A stretch of 64,000 bases of DNA from Streptomyces fodineus (GTDB taxonomy: Bacteria; Actinomycetota; Actinomycetes; Streptomycetales; Streptomycetaceae), in contig NZ_CP017248.1 of assembly GCF_001735805.1 (NCBI RefSeq), positions 8,494,001 to 8,558,000 on the forward strand. Direction: 5' to 3'. The position numbers were made by a program, and so were the translations under genes. The notes beneath the pieces are model-generated. The model ran no database searches and had not been told where the DNA came from. It worked only from the letters and a program-made list of their open reading frames with translations. Positions 49,115 through 58,081 of this stretch are shown here, in pieces (position 1 is the stretch's first letter; each line of letters starts with the position of its first letter).

Positions 49115-51672
49115 ACGCGGCGGTCCGGCTCAGCCTCACCTCGCTGCGCGCCCACCGGCGCCGGTTCGCCGGAACCTTCGTCGCCGTGTTCCTCGGCGTC
49201 GCCTTCCTGACCGGCACCCTCGTCATGGGCGACACGCTGCGCGCCAGCTTCGGCAGCATGTTCGGCGAGGCCACCAGCGGCACGGACGCCGTCGTACGCG
49301 GCGCCGACGCCATCACCACACCGGGCGAGGCCCAGGGCGTACGGCGGCCCGTGGACACCTCGCTGGTGACAACCATCGAGCGGGTCCCCGGCGTGGCCGC
49401 GGCGGAACCGGACATCCAGGGCGCCGGCCAGCTCGTCGGCTCCGACGGCAAGCCCGTCGGCGGCCAGGGCCCGCCCACGCTCGCCGGGAACTGGATCACC
49501 GACCCGCGCCTCAACCCCTACCGGCTCGCCGAAGGCCGCGCACCGGCCAGGTCCGGCGAGGTCGTGGTGAACCGGGGCGCCGCGAAGAAGGGCGGCCTGA
49601 AGATCGGCGACACGACCGTCCTGCGGACGCCGGATCCCGTGAAGGTCACCATCGTCGGCCTCGCCACCTTCGGCGGCCAGGACGGCATGGCCCAGGTGAC
49701 CTTCACGGGCATGACCCGCTCCGACGCCGAGAAGTACCTGACCGCGCGGCCCGGGCGGGCGGCGGCCATCGAGGTGCGGGCCGGGCCCGGAGTGAGCCAG
49801 AACGACCTGGTCCGCAGGCTGACTCCCGTGCTGCCCAAGGGAGTCGAGGCCATCACCGGTCAGCAGTCGGCGCAGGAGAACACCGACATGATCTCCAGCC
49901 AGTTCCTGACCCTCTTCACCACCTTCCTGCTCGTGTTCTCCGGCGTCGCGCTGCTCGTCGCGACCTTCTCCATCCACAACACGTTCGCCATCGTGGTCGC
50001 CCAGCGCACCCGGGAGAACGCCCTGTTGCGTGCCCTCGGCGCGGCCCGCCGCCAGGTGACGGCCGCCGCGCTCGCCGAGGCCTGCGTCGTCGCGCTCACC
50101 GCGTCCCTCACCGGACTCGCGGGCGGCATCGGCATCGCCGCCGGCCTCCAGGCGCTGTTCCCGGCGATCGGATTCCCGTTCCCCGACGGCGACTTGGTCA
50201 TCAAGACGCTGTCGATGGTGCTGCCGCTCGCGGTGGGGATCGTGGTCTGCCTGGGCTCCGCGCTGCTGCCGGCCCGGCGCGCCGGACGGACGGCGCCGCT
50301 CGCCGCCCTGCGCGAGACGGCCGTCGACGCCTCCGGTGCCTCCCGGGGCCGTGCGACCGCCGGGGCCGTTCTCGGCGCGCTGGCGCTCGCCACGACCCTG
50401 GCCGGCGTCCTGGTCTCCCCGTCCGTGTGGCTGGCGGGACTCGGCACACTCCTCGCCCTGGCGGCCTTCGTCGTCCTCGGCCCGGTGGCCGCCACCACGG
50501 CCGTACGACTGCTCGGCAGCCCCCTGGACCGGCTGCGCGGGGTCACCGGATCCCTGGCCCGGCGCAACGCCCTGCGCAGTCCGAAGCGGACGGCGGCCAC
50601 CGCGAGCGCGCTGATGATCGGCGTGGCCGTCGTGTCGCTGTTCACCGTGTTCGGTGCCTCGCTGAAGGCCACCATGGACCAGACGGTGTCCCGGTCCTTC
50701 GCCGGCGACGTCGCCGTCAGCAGCCCGTCCTTCGGCGCGGGCGGCAGCGGACTCAGCCCCCGGCTCGCGCCCGCGCTCCAGCGGCTGCCCCAGGTGGACA
50801 CCGCCGTGGGGCTCGGCCGAGGGGTCGCCGAAGTCGACGGCAGAGGAAGGGCCTTGACGGTCACCGATCCCGCGGCCCTCGCCCGTACCTTCGACCTCGG
50901 CACGGTCACCGGTTCCCTGCGCGACCTCGGCGTCAACGGCATCGCGATCACCCGGAAGGAGGCCGACCGGCGGCATCTGCGCACCGGCGACACGGCCAGG
51001 CTGACCTTCACCGACGGCAGGACGGACGACTTCACCGTCCGTGCCGTGTACGGCCAGTCGGAACTCGCCGGTGACTATGTCATCACCCGGGCCGCCTGGG
51101 CCCCGCACCGCACCCAGGACGCCGACAGCCTGATCGCCGTCACCTTCAAGCGCGGGGTGACCGCGGACGCGGGCAAGGCGGCGGTACGGGCGGTCGCCGC
51201 GCACTACGGCAACCCGTCCGTGCAGACCCGAGACGAGTACGCGCAGTCCTCTGCGGGCGGCATCGACATGATGCTCACCCTCGTCTACGCGCTGCTCGCC
51301 CTCGCGGTGGTCATCGCCCTGCTCGGCATCGCGAACACGCTGACCCTCGCGCTGCACGAACGCACCCGGGAACTGGGCCTGCTGCGGGCCGTCGGTCAGA
51401 CCCGCGCCCAGCTGCGGGCCATGGTCCGCTGGGAGTCGGTCCTGGTCGCCGCGTTCGGCACGGCCGGCGGGCTCGGTCTCGGCGCCTTCCTGGGCTGGGT
51501 GCTGGTCAAGGCCTCCGACGGCGCGAGCGACACCGCGTTCGCCTTCGCCCTCCCATCCGCCCGGCTCGCGGTGGTCGCCCTCATCGGCCTCACCGCCGGC
51601 GCCCTGGCGGGCCTACGGCCGGCCCGGCGGGCGGCACGGTTGGACGTGTTGCGGGCGATCGCGACGGAGTGA
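49111..51672 (+). CDS. FtsX-domain ABC transporter permease
   Basis: The 853-residue protein has two FtsX modules: an N-terminal helix, a large extracytoplasmic domain (about residues 45-265), a block of helices (about 270-440), a second extracytoplasmic region, and C-terminal helices from about 725. Signature stretches are TFSIHNTFAIVVAQRTRENALLR and LLGIANTLTLALHERTRELGLL. This layout matches MacB-like and macrolide/peptide-type exporters of Actinobacteria. ATG 49111 overlaps the ATPase stop. Substrate is unknown; antimicrobial-peptide or lipid stress response is a reasonable guess because of the shared element with a membrane-sensing kinase. Confidence 0.93.
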   Translation: MNAAVRLSLTSLRAHRRRFAGTFVAVFLGVAFLTGTLVMGDTLRASFGSMFGEATSGTDAVVRGADAITTPGEAQGVRRPVDTSLVTTIERVPGVAAAEPDIQGAGQLVGSDGKPVGGQGPPTLAGNWITDPRLNPYRLAEGRAPARSGEVVVNRGAAKKGGLKIGDTTVLRTPDPVKVTIVGLATFGGQDGMAQVTFTGMTRSDAEKYLTARPGRAAAIEVRAGPGVSQNDLVRRLTPVLPKGVEAITGQQSAQENTDMISSQFLTLFTTFLLVFSGVALLVATFSIHNTFAIVVAQRTRENALLRALGAARRQVTAAALAEACVVALTASLTGLAGGIGIAAGLQALFPAIGFPFPDGDLVIKTLSMVLPLAVGIVVCLGSALLPARRAGRTAPLAALRETAVDASGASRGRATAGAVLGALALATTLAGVLVSPSVWLAGLGTLLALAAFVVLGPVAATTAVRLLGSPLDRLRGVTGSLARRNALRSPKRTAATASALMIGVAVVSLFTVFGASLKATMDQTVSRSFAGDVAVSSPSFGAGGSGLSPRLAPALQRLPQVDTAVGLGRGVAEVDGRGRALTVTDPAALARTFDLGTVTGSLRDLGVNGIAITRKEADRRHLRTGDTARLTFTDGRTDDFTVRAVYGQSELAGDYVITRAAWAPHRTQDADSLIAVTFKRGVTADAGKAAVRAVAAHYGNPSVQTRDEYAQSSAGGIDMMLTLVYALLALAVVIALLGIANTLTLALHERTRELGLLRAVGQTRAQLRAMVRWESVLVAAFGTAGGLGLGAFLGWVLVKASDGASDTAFAFALPSARLAVVALIGLTAGALAGLRPARRAARLDVLRAIATE

Positions 51673-51742
51673 CCGCGTCGCGTTGGCCGGGGCGCCTGCC
51701 TGGCGGGGGCGGTGTGCGGCCGTGCGCGAGCGCGGGTGCGTG

Positions 51743-51772
51743 GGGGCTGGTCGCGCAGTTCCCCGCGCCCCT
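51743..51772. repeat. Streptomyces intergenic repeat (CTGGTCGCGCAGTTCCCCGCG type)
   Basis: The 30-bp tract GGGGCTGGTCGCGCAGTTCC plus CCGCGCCCCT is one arm of a very common Streptomyces intergenic element, also present at 21748-21774 in near-identical form and as its complement at 10602. It follows the ABC operon by about 70 bp and probably acts as a terminator. Confidence 0.65.
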
Positions 51773-51829
51773 CAGGGAACTGCCGTACAGCCGACTTCGT
51801 CCCACCGGTCCCGCTCCGAGCCGTCACCC

Positions 51830-52140
51830 CCGCCCAGCTACGGCCGGTTGTGCCGCAGGCTTGGCGGCTCACCGGGTAGTGGGGGTCGTATTCGTGTGGT
51901 TGCGGGGGGTTGTGCCGCAGGCTTGGCGGCTCAGCGGGTAGAGGGGGTCGTATTCGTGTGGTTGCGGGAGGTCGTGCCGCAGGCTTGGCGGCTCACCGGC
52001 AGGGGCGGTCGTACTTGTGCGGTTGCGGCCGGTTGTGCCGCAGGCGCGGCGGCCCACCCGGCAGCGGCCGTCGTCCCCGCCCAGCTGCGGGCAGTCGTGC
52101 CGCTGGGGCGGCACGGGTGGGCGCAGCGGCACCCGGCTAG
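51830..52140. repeat. Tandem array A: about five 61-62 bp units
   Basis: The anchor GTTGTGCCGCAGG (or GTCGTGCCGCAGG) recurs at 51847, 51909, 51971, 52032 and, diverged as GTCGTGCCGCTGG, at 52094: spacings 62, 62, 61 and 62 bp. The middle three units are almost identical, containing CTTGGCGGCTCACCGGGTAG and GGTCGTATTCGTGTGGTTGCGG; the outer two are more diverged. The frames it carries are by-products. Confidence 0.85.
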
Positions 52141-52145
52141 CGCCG

Positions 52146-52385
52146 GTAAGCGGCCCCCCCGTTGTTCAGCGGCAGCTTCCCGCACCCCGCGGGCGCCGGG
52201 TAAGCAAACCCCCCTGTTCAGCGGCAGCTCCCCGCGCCCTGCCGGCCCCGGGTAAGCGGTCCCCCCGTTGCTCAGCGGCAGCTTCCCGCGCCCTGCCGGC
52301 CCCGGGTAAGCGGACCCCCCGTTGCTCAGCGGCAGCTCCCCGCACCCCGCCAGCGCCGGTAAGCGGACCCCCCGTTGCTCCCTCT
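52146..52385. repeat. Tandem array B: about five 52-54 bp units
   Basis: Directly following array A, the anchor GTAAGC recurs at 52146, 52200, 52252, 52306 and 52359 (spacings 54, 52, 54, 53). Each unit has a C-homopolymer of six to eight bases, GTTGCTCAGCGGCAGC and a CCCGCGCCCTGCCGGCCC-like end. Length changes lie mainly at the C-tract, as expected for slippage. The two arrays together fill the space between convergent genes. Confidence 0.85.
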
Positions 52386-52399
52386 GCCCCGCCCCAGCC

Positions 52400-53044
52400 C
52401 TAGCCGGGAACGGTCGACCGGGCCGCAGTCTGGCTACCGGCGCCGGCAGGCGCGGGTGTCACGCTCGCCACCGGCGCCGCCACCACGGGCGCCTCGGCGG
52501 TGAGTGTGACCCCGGTGCCCACCGGAGTCCCCACGGGGGCCGGGGCCGAAGTGGCCACACGGACCGGCCCCGGGGCCGGCCGTACTCCCGCGGTGCGACG
52601 CGGCGCGTGAGCCGGATGCGGCCGCACCACCGCCGGAGCGGACAGCGTGAACCACACGACCTTGCCGTTCTCGCCGTCCGGCCGGGCACCCCAGCTCTCG
52701 CTCACCGCCGCCACCATCGCCAGCCCCCGCCCACAGGTGGCCAGCGGGCCGCCGTCCGGCAGGTTCGCGACGTCGGCCGGCACCGGAAGCCGCGGGTCGT
52801 TGTCGCGCACCGAGACCGTGAGCCGGTCCGGCGCCAGCTCCAGCTCGACCGTGCACGACTTGTCGGGCCTTGCGTGCCGGTGAACGTTGCTGAGCAGCTC
52901 CGTCACACCGAGCGCGGCCCGGTCTATCAACGCGTCCATATGCCAGTAGCGCAACTGCGCAGATACGATTCTGCGGACCTGGCCGATCCGCGACGGCAGG
53001 GCTTGGAGCTCCACCGTGCAGTGCCTGCTTGGGTGACTGATCAC
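52400..53044 (-). CDS. ATP-binding regulatory protein (RsbW/HATPase-like)
   Basis: The 214-residue protein has an anti-sigma-factor-like HATPase domain at residues 1-135: VTELLSNVHRHARPDKSCTVEL (N-box with Glu and Asn), VRDNDPRLPVP and GRGLAMVAAVSESWGARPDG (G-box). The C-terminal 80 residues are a Pro/Ala/Val-rich, low-complexity tail with no recognisable domain. Streptomyces has many such single-domain ATPases near regulators; a partner sigma or anti-anti-sigma is not adjacent. GTG 53044 is chosen. Confidence 0.85.
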   Translation of the reverse strand: MISHPSRHCTVELQALPSRIGQVRRIVSAQLRYWHMDALIDRAALGVTELLSNVHRHARPDKSCTVELELAPDRLTVSVRDNDPRLPVPADVANLPDGGPLATCGRGLAMVAAVSESWGARPDGENGKVVWFTLSAPAVVRPHPAHAPRRTAGVRPAPGPVRVATSAPAPVGTPVGTGVTLTAEAPVVAAPVASVTPAPAGAGSQTAARSTVPG

Positions 53045-53293
53045 GGCTGCGACTCCCCGATGTAGAGGTCCGAAGGGACCGGAAGAACACGGAGAACAAC
53101 GGATCCAGCAGGGTGCTTGCGTCCAAACGGCCGCCTGCTGTCATGGCCGGCGGGCTGGTTCGCAGCGTTATCGCCGGTAAACCCAGAGTGACGTACGACC
53201 AGCGTGACGCAGCGGATGCGCTCCCGCAACTCGCCGCGACGGGCCGCTGCTCGGAGTAATACGACCGGCGTCTTCCCGGGTCGGCGGCGGGTG

Positions 53294-53617
53294 TCAGCCG
53301 CCGCGTCCGGCGGCCCGGCGCACCGCCTCGATGAACCGCCGTGCCGCGGGCGGACCCGCCTCGCCCGGAGCGGGGTCGTGCTCGCCCAGCGTCAGCTGGT
53401 ACCGCTTGCCGTTGAGGTCGGCCAGCGCCTTGCCGTCCGGCCCGAACAACGGCCGGGACGCGCGCACCGCCTGCACCGGAGCGCTGTCGATCTCGCTGCC
53501 GTAGCTGTTGAGCAACTCCAGCCTGCCGTCGTTGATCCGGACCTGCCCGGCCCGGGTGAGCGAGCGCAGCCGCTTTCCGATCCGCACGCCCGTGGCCGTG
53601 AACTCCGGCTCCGCCAT
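53294..53617 (-). CDS. Small conserved Streptomyces protein of unknown function
   Basis: The 107-residue soluble protein begins MAEPEFTATGVRIGKRLRSL and has an apparent beta-rich core (GRLELLNSYGSEIDSAPV, VRASRPLFGPDGKALADLNGKRY), ending in a helix (RRFIEAVRRAAGRGG). It resembles small PH-like domains in layout, but I do not recognise a named family. The ATG 53617 is preceded by GAGGG at very short spacing. Confidence 0.65.
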   Translation of the reverse strand: MAEPEFTATGVRIGKRLRSLTRAGQVRINDGRLELLNSYGSEIDSAPVQAVRASRPLFGPDGKALADLNGKRYQLTLGEHDPAPGEAGPPAARRFIEAVRRAAGRGG

Positions 53618-54096
53618 CCCTCGCCGCCCCCTTGCCCAGAGCTTCCGAGATCCAGTGTGCGCCCCCCAGTGCCTGTCCGACGATTCCCGTCTGCCCACGA
53701 CGCCTGGCATGCACGCTCGCCGTGTTGCCGAACCGCCCCCATGGCGCCGCCACGAGGACGCTCCGGCGCCTCGCGATCGCACGCACCGGACGCCGCGGTG
53801 CCCGCCCTCCGGGCGGACGACGGGAATCGTCGGACAGGCCCTGGGGACGATCGTCCCGTCGCGTGCAGTCTGCCCCGATACGGCCGGGAGCACCAGTGTG
53901 CGCGGGGCGCGTACGTGGGCCGCCCGGAGCACTCCCGCCAAATGCGCCCCCGGATGCCTCCCACAGGTGTGCCCCAGGGCGGCTTTGGGTGGCCCAAAGA
54001 TGCGTTTATGCAGGTGGGGCGTGGTGTGAAAGATGCCTATGCTCGAGATGCCGGCCGCGTCAGGCGCCGTCGGCTCCCAGCGTAAGGAGCACCGCC
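53618..54096. other. 479-bp intergenic region before the Cds1-like gene
   Basis: No gene is supported: the open frames on both strands are arginine/proline/alanine-rich and lack motifs. The only feature of note is a -10-like TATGCT at 54038-54043, about 55 bp before the Cds1-like start. Confidence 0.45.
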
Positions 54097-55221
54097 GTGA
54101 GCACCACCCACCAGACCCGCACCGGCGCCACCCTCGACGTCGACCGCAGCGACGCCGCCTACCGTGACTGGCTGAAAGAGGCCGTACGCAAGGTCCAGGC
54201 CGATGCCAACCGGTCGGCGGACACGCATCTGCTGCGCTTCCCGCTCCCGGAACAATGGGGCATCGACCTCTACCTGAAGGACGAGTCGACGCACCCCACG
54301 GGCAGCCTCAAGCACCGCCTCGCCCGCTCCCTCTTCCTCTACGGCCTCTGCAATGGCTGGATCCGCCCCGGTCGCCCGGTCATCGAGGCCTCCAGCGGCT
54401 CCACCGCCGTCTCCGAGGCCTACTTCGCCAAGCTGATCGGCGTGCCCTTCATCGCGGTCATGCCGCGCACGACGAGCGCCGAGAAGTGCCGTCTGATCGA
54501 GTTCCACGGCGGACGATGTCACTTCGTGGACGACTCCCGGAAGATGTACGAGGAGTCGGCCCGCCTCGCGGTGGAGACCGGCGGCCACTACATGGACCAG
54601 TTCACCTACGCCGAGCGGGCCACCGACTGGCGCGGCAACAACAACATCGCCGAATCGATCTTCCGCCAGCTGGAGTTGGAGCGGTTCCCGGAGCCCGCGT
54701 GGATCGTGGCCACGGCGGGTACCGGCGGCACGTCGGCGACCCTCGCGCGCTATGTCCACTACATGCAGTACGACACGCGTATCTGCGTGGCGGATCCGGA
54801 CAACTCCTGCTTCTTCGAGGGCTGGACCACCGGCGATCCGGACGTCACCTGTGACTGCGGCTCGCGGATCGAGGGCATCGGCCGGCCGCGCATGGAGCCG
54901 AGCTTCGTGCCCGGCGCGATCGACCGGATGATGAAGGTCCCGGACGCGGCGAGCGTCGCCGCCGTACGGGCGCTGGAGCGGGCCATAGGCCGCAAGGCGG
55001 GCGGCTCCACGGGCACCGGACTGTGGAGCGCGCTGAAGATCGTCTCGGAGATGGTGGCCGAGGGCCGCCGGGGCAGCGTCGTCACCCTGCTGTGCGACCC
55101 GGGCGACCGCTACCTCGACAAGTACTACTCCGACGCCTGGCTCGCGGAGCAGGGCCTGGACATCACGCCGTACACGGTGGCAATCGAGACCCTGCTGGCG
55201 ACGGGGGTGTGGCCGGACTGA
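54097..55221 (+). CDS. PLP-dependent cysteine synthase family protein (Cds1-like)
   Basis: The 374-residue protein is a fold-type II PLP enzyme. The Schiff-base Lys is in HPTGSLKHRLA (about residue 71), followed by EASSGSTAVSEAY, which binds the substrate carboxylate, the glycine-rich ATAGTGGTSATLARY phosphate loop and KAGGSTGTGLW. Two internal insertions and the Cys-rich DVTCDCGSRIEGIGRP segment match Cds1 of Mycobacterium tuberculosis, an L-cysteine desulfhydrase that produces H2S, rather than CysK. GTG 54097 has AAGGAG upstream. It stands alone between unrelated genes. Confidence 0.88.
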   Translation: MSTTHQTRTGATLDVDRSDAAYRDWLKEAVRKVQADANRSADTHLLRFPLPEQWGIDLYLKDESTHPTGSLKHRLARSLFLYGLCNGWIRPGRPVIEASSGSTAVSEAYFAKLIGVPFIAVMPRTTSAEKCRLIEFHGGRCHFVDDSRKMYEESARLAVETGGHYMDQFTYAERATDWRGNNNIAESIFRQLELERFPEPAWIVATAGTGGTSATLARYVHYMQYDTRICVADPDNSCFFEGWTTGDPDVTCDCGSRIEGIGRPRMEPSFVPGAIDRMMKVPDAASVAAVRALERAIGRKAGGSTGTGLWSALKIVSEMVAEGRRGSVVTLLCDPGDRYLDKYYSDAWLAEQGLDITPYTVAIETLLATGVWPD

Positions 55222-55324
55222 GCCGGACCCCGACCGCCGGCGAGCGGTGACCGACGCGCGGGTGACGGGACTGTGTGGGTTTGGTGACGTCTCAAATGGG
55301 TTTCTGGGCAAGCTGGTTGGGTCT

Positions 55325-55348
55325 GTGTGGCTGATAAGATCATCACAC
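55325..55348 (+). promoter_or_regulatory. Candidate promoter of the conservon
   Basis: The 234-bp gap before cvnA contains an AT-richer stretch. TGATAAGAT at 55332-55340 is a good extended -10 (TAAGAT). GTGTG and CACAC halves at 55325 and 55344 flank it loosely. No -35 at the standard distance was seen; the transcript would have a leader of about 110 bases. Confidence 0.4.
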
Positions 55349-55455
55349 TTTTGCGTGGACTGACGGCGTGTCAAGAACGCGTATACGGGGGGACAGTCTC
55401 AAAGGCACCATCGCGCTAGCACGCTCCAGGCGCGATGCGACTTGAAGAGAGTCTC

Positions 55456-56661
55456 ATGACGTCATTGACCCAGGATCCACTGCTGTGGATCTTGTTGGTG
55501 GTGCTCATCGCTGCGGTCGTCGCAGTGATGCGGGCCCGGAGAACCAACATGGCGCTCCGGCGAACGAGGAAGGACCTGGAGACAGGACTGGGGGAGGCTC
55601 GCGGCGACATCGGTCGGCTCCACGCGCACATCGCCGCGCTGAACACGCAGCATCACGGTGAGCTCGCGGACGTACGGGCGGACGCGGAAGCGGCGACCAA
55701 GGCGGTGCTGAAGTCCGCCATGGGCACGCTCCAGTCGCTCGCAGAGGAACAGCAGGTCCTCCTGGACAGCCTGCTGAGGAAGTACGGCGACACCACGGAG
55801 GTCCTGGCCGACCTGATGGCGGTCGACCACACCGGCAGCCAGTTCGGCCGCCGAGCCAAGGGCATCTCCGTGCTGTGCGGCGGGTGGCTGGGCAGGCGTG
55901 ACGGCGCCGCCACGGTCTACGACGTCGCCCGCAGCGCCCAGGGCAGGATCAAGGACTTCAACCGGGTCAGCGTCCACTCGCAGGTCACCGTCTCCCTCGT
56001 CGGCAAGGCGGTCGAGCCGGTGGCGGTCGTACTGGCCGAACTGCTGGACAACGCGACGAACTACAGCGCCCCCGGAACGCCGGTCGAGGTCAACATCCAG
56101 ACTGTGCCGGCCGGTGTGTGCTTCATCGTGGACGACGCCGGACTGGGCATGGACCAGGAGACCAAGGACCGGGCGGCGGCGCTGCTGTCCGTCGACGGTC
56201 CCGTCGACATCACCGGACTCGGCGACCCGCCGCGCTTCGGCTTCGCCGTGTGCGGGATGCTCGCCGCCCGCTACGGCTTCGCCGTCTCGGTCGGCTCCGT
56301 GTCCCCCTACGGCGGAGTGCGTGCAGTGATCCGTGTGCCCGAAACCCTTCTCGCGGCCGAGACCCCTTCCCCGGCGATCGAGGCCCAGGACGCCGTAAGC
56401 CCCGAGGCGGCCCCCCAGCGACTGGCGCCGGTCCCGGTCGTGGGCCCTTCGCACGTGGTGGGCACGACCTCGGGAGGTCTGCCCAAACGCCGGCGGCGCA
56501 GCGGCCCCGTCACGGTCGTCCCGGCCCTCGACGCCACCGCCGGCCAGGAGCGGACGCCCGAGCCGGCCAGCGAGGTGACGGCATCGCGGATCGGGGCGTT
56601 CGCGCGTGGAACTCACCTCGGGCGCACCACGAACACCACGGAAGGATCTGACGACCAGTGA
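55456..56661 (+). CDS. cvnA: Conservon protein CvnA: sensor-like histidine kinase
   Basis: The 401-residue protein is the first member of a conservon, an actinobacterial module whose products are thought to form a membrane-associated complex akin to eukaryotic G-protein systems. It has one N-terminal membrane helix (LLWILLVVLIAAVVAVM), a coiled region, then HATPase_c with LAELLDNATNYSAPGTPVEV (about residue 195) and DDAGLGMDQE. No clear phospho-acceptor His is visible, as usual in CvnA. A disordered tail follows residue 300. ATG 55456 has GAGAG upstream; ATG 55435 is possible. Confidence 0.92.
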   Translation: MTSLTQDPLLWILLVVLIAAVVAVMRARRTNMALRRTRKDLETGLGEARGDIGRLHAHIAALNTQHHGELADVRADAEAATKAVLKSAMGTLQSLAEEQQVLLDSLLRKYGDTTEVLADLMAVDHTGSQFGRRAKGISVLCGGWLGRRDGAATVYDVARSAQGRIKDFNRVSVHSQVTVSLVGKAVEPVAVVLAELLDNATNYSAPGTPVEVNIQTVPAGVCFIVDDAGLGMDQETKDRAAALLSVDGPVDITGLGDPPRFGFAVCGMLAARYGFAVSVGSVSPYGGVRAVIRVPETLLAAETPSPAIEAQDAVSPEAAPQRLAPVPVVGPSHVVGTTSGGLPKRRRRSGPVTVVPALDATAGQERTPEPASEVTASRIGAFARGTHLGRTTNTTEGSDDQ

Positions 56662-57059
56662 AGATCGACCTGTCCTGGGTGCTGAACGACGTACTCGAGG
56701 TACGCGGAGCCCGGCACGCGATCCTCGTCTCGGGCGACGGCCTGCTGCTGCAGCGTTCGGACGACATCGAACGGGACGATGCCGAGACGAACGCCGCCGC
56801 GATGAGCTCGATGCAATCACTGAGCCGTGCGGTCGCGGGGTTCGTGGGTGCGGGGCACGGCATCTGGAAGCAGACGCTGCTGGAGTACGACGGCGGCTGG
56901 ATCTTCCTGATCGCCGCCGGCCAGGGCTCGTACCTCGCCGTCTCGGCCGCGCTGGACGTGGACATGGAGGCCATGTCGTTCCGGATGCAGAAGACCGTGG
57001 CCGGCCTGAGCAAGGCGATGAGCGTCGCGCCGCGCTCGGACAGCGGCGTGGGCGCATGA
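56658..57059 (+). CDS. cvnB: Conservon protein CvnB: roadblock/LC7 domain
   Basis: The 133-residue protein is a single roadblock/LC7 domain (LNDVLEVRGARHAILVSGDGLLLQRS, then AGQGSYLAVSAALDVDM), the type that binds and activates small GTPases such as CvnD. GTG 56658 overlaps the CvnA stop as GTGA. The C-terminus overlaps the start of cvnC (ATGA). Acts at the membrane with the other conservon proteins, by analogy. Confidence 0.93.
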   Translation: MKIDLSWVLNDVLEVRGARHAILVSGDGLLLQRSDDIERDDAETNAAAMSSMQSLSRAVAGFVGAGHGIWKQTLLEYDGGWIFLIAAGQGSYLAVSAALDVDMEAMSFRMQKTVAGLSKAMSVAPRSDSGVGA

Positions 57060-57430
57060 CGACGCCCGGCGAGGAAGCCTCCGTCACCAGCCAGTTCGTC
57101 CGCTCCTACGTCATCACCGGCGGCCGGAGCCTGCCGGCCTCGGACGATCTGGCGCTGCACACCCTGGTCACCCTGGCTCCCGAGCGGACCCCCCCGCTGG
57201 GAGCCGGTCCCGAGGTGATGGCGATCTGGAAGCTGATCGCGGGCGGCTACCTGTCGGTCGCCGAAGTGGCCGGCCATGTGGGACTGCCGGTGGGGGTCGC
57301 CCGGCTGCTGCTGACCGACTTATCCGAGCAGGGACACCTCCTGCGCCGCGCCGAGCCGCCCCGGGCTCAGAACGTTGACAGAGCGACCCTCGAGAAGGTT
57401 CTGAATGGACTCCAATCCCTCATCGGCTGA
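57056..57430 (+). CDS. cvnC: Conservon protein CvnC: DUF742
   Basis: The 124-residue protein is a DUF742 protein, the third conservon member: VRSYVITGGRSLPA, LHTLVTLAPERTPPLG and a winged-helix-like YLSVAEVAGHVGLPVGVARLLL, ending with VNGLQSLIG-type LEKVLNGLQSLIG. A role as a DNA-binding-like or adaptor protein is suggested in this family, but not proven. ATG 57056 overlaps the stop of cvnB; the gene overlaps cvnD by 26 bp. Confidence 0.93.
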   Translation: MTTPGEEASVTSQFVRSYVITGGRSLPASDDLALHTLVTLAPERTPPLGAGPEVMAIWKLIAGGYLSVAEVAGHVGLPVGVARLLLTDLSEQGHLLRRAEPPRAQNVDRATLEKVLNGLQSLIG

Positions 57431-58007
57431 GACGGCCCCTGGATCCATCTACGTCTCCAGCGCGGTGACCAACGCTGCCAAGATCCTGGTCGTCGGGCAT
57501 TTCGCCGTCGGCAAGACGACCTTCATCGGCTCGCTGTCGGAGATCACCCCGCTGCGCACCGAGGAGAAGATGACACAGGCGTCCCTCCACGTGGACGACC
57601 TCAGAGGCGTCACGGACAAGACCACCACCACCGTGGCCCTGGACTTCGGCCGTCTGACGCTCAGCGACGACCTCGTGCTGTACCTGTTCGGCACCCCCGG
57701 ACAGCAGCGCTTCATGCAGCTGTGGGAGGACATGGCCCGCGGCGCGCTCGGGGCCCTGCTCCTGGTCGACCCCGCCCGGCTGGAGGAGACCTTCCCCGTC
57801 ATCGACCTCGTCGAGGGGTACGGCCTCGAGTACGCCATCGCGGTCAACAGCTTCGGGCCGGGCTCGGCGTATGAGGAGGCAGAGGTGCGCGAGGCCCTCG
57901 ACCTGCTCCCGGACACCCCCGTCGTCTACTGCGACGCCCGCGACCGGCAGTCCTCCGCCCACGCGCTGATCGAGCTCGTGCGTCACCTGCTCACCCGAGC
58001 CGCCTGA
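57405..58007 (+). CDS. cvnD: Conservon protein CvnD: small GTPase-like protein
   Basis: The 200-residue protein is an Rab/MglA-type GTPase with the P-loop VGHFAVGKTTFIGS (about residues 30-43) and the switch II GTPGQQRF. The usual guanine-specificity motif N-K-x-D is altered: the corresponding segment reads VNSFGPGS at about residue 148, so Lys and Asp are lost. Other CvnD members also vary here, but the absent Asp may weaken guanine specificity. ATG 57405 lies inside the end of cvnC. It should be regulated by CvnB. Confidence 0.92.
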   Translation: MDSNPSSAETAPGSIYVSSAVTNAAKILVVGHFAVGKTTFIGSLSEITPLRTEEKMTQASLHVDDLRGVTDKTTTTVALDFGRLTLSDDLVLYLFGTPGQQRFMQLWEDMARGALGALLLVDPARLEETFPVIDLVEGYGLEYAIAVNSFGPGSAYEEAEVREALDLLPDTPVVYCDARDRQSSAHALIELVRHLLTRAA

Positions 58008-58081
58008 CGAGCCGCCCGACACGCCCCTCCCGCCCCCCTCCCCGCCCGGACCACCGGCCCGGAGCCAGTAGAAGGAACCCC

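Noticed and set aside
48577..51357. Very long minus-strand open frame (926 codons)
   Set aside because: It is the antisense shadow of the ABC ATPase and permease genes. Its product is Gly/Arg/Ala-rich low-complexity sequence, typical of high-GC frames opposite to real genes.
51830..52385. CRISPR array
   Set aside because: The units are continuous tandem repeats without variable spacers, of 61-62 and 52-54 bp, and no cas gene is present.
54031..54100. Second cysteine-type leader peptide before the Cds1-like gene
   Set aside because: An ATG at 54031 opens a frame that lacks the HVDL-x-R core and a terminal Cys, and does not stop before the gene.
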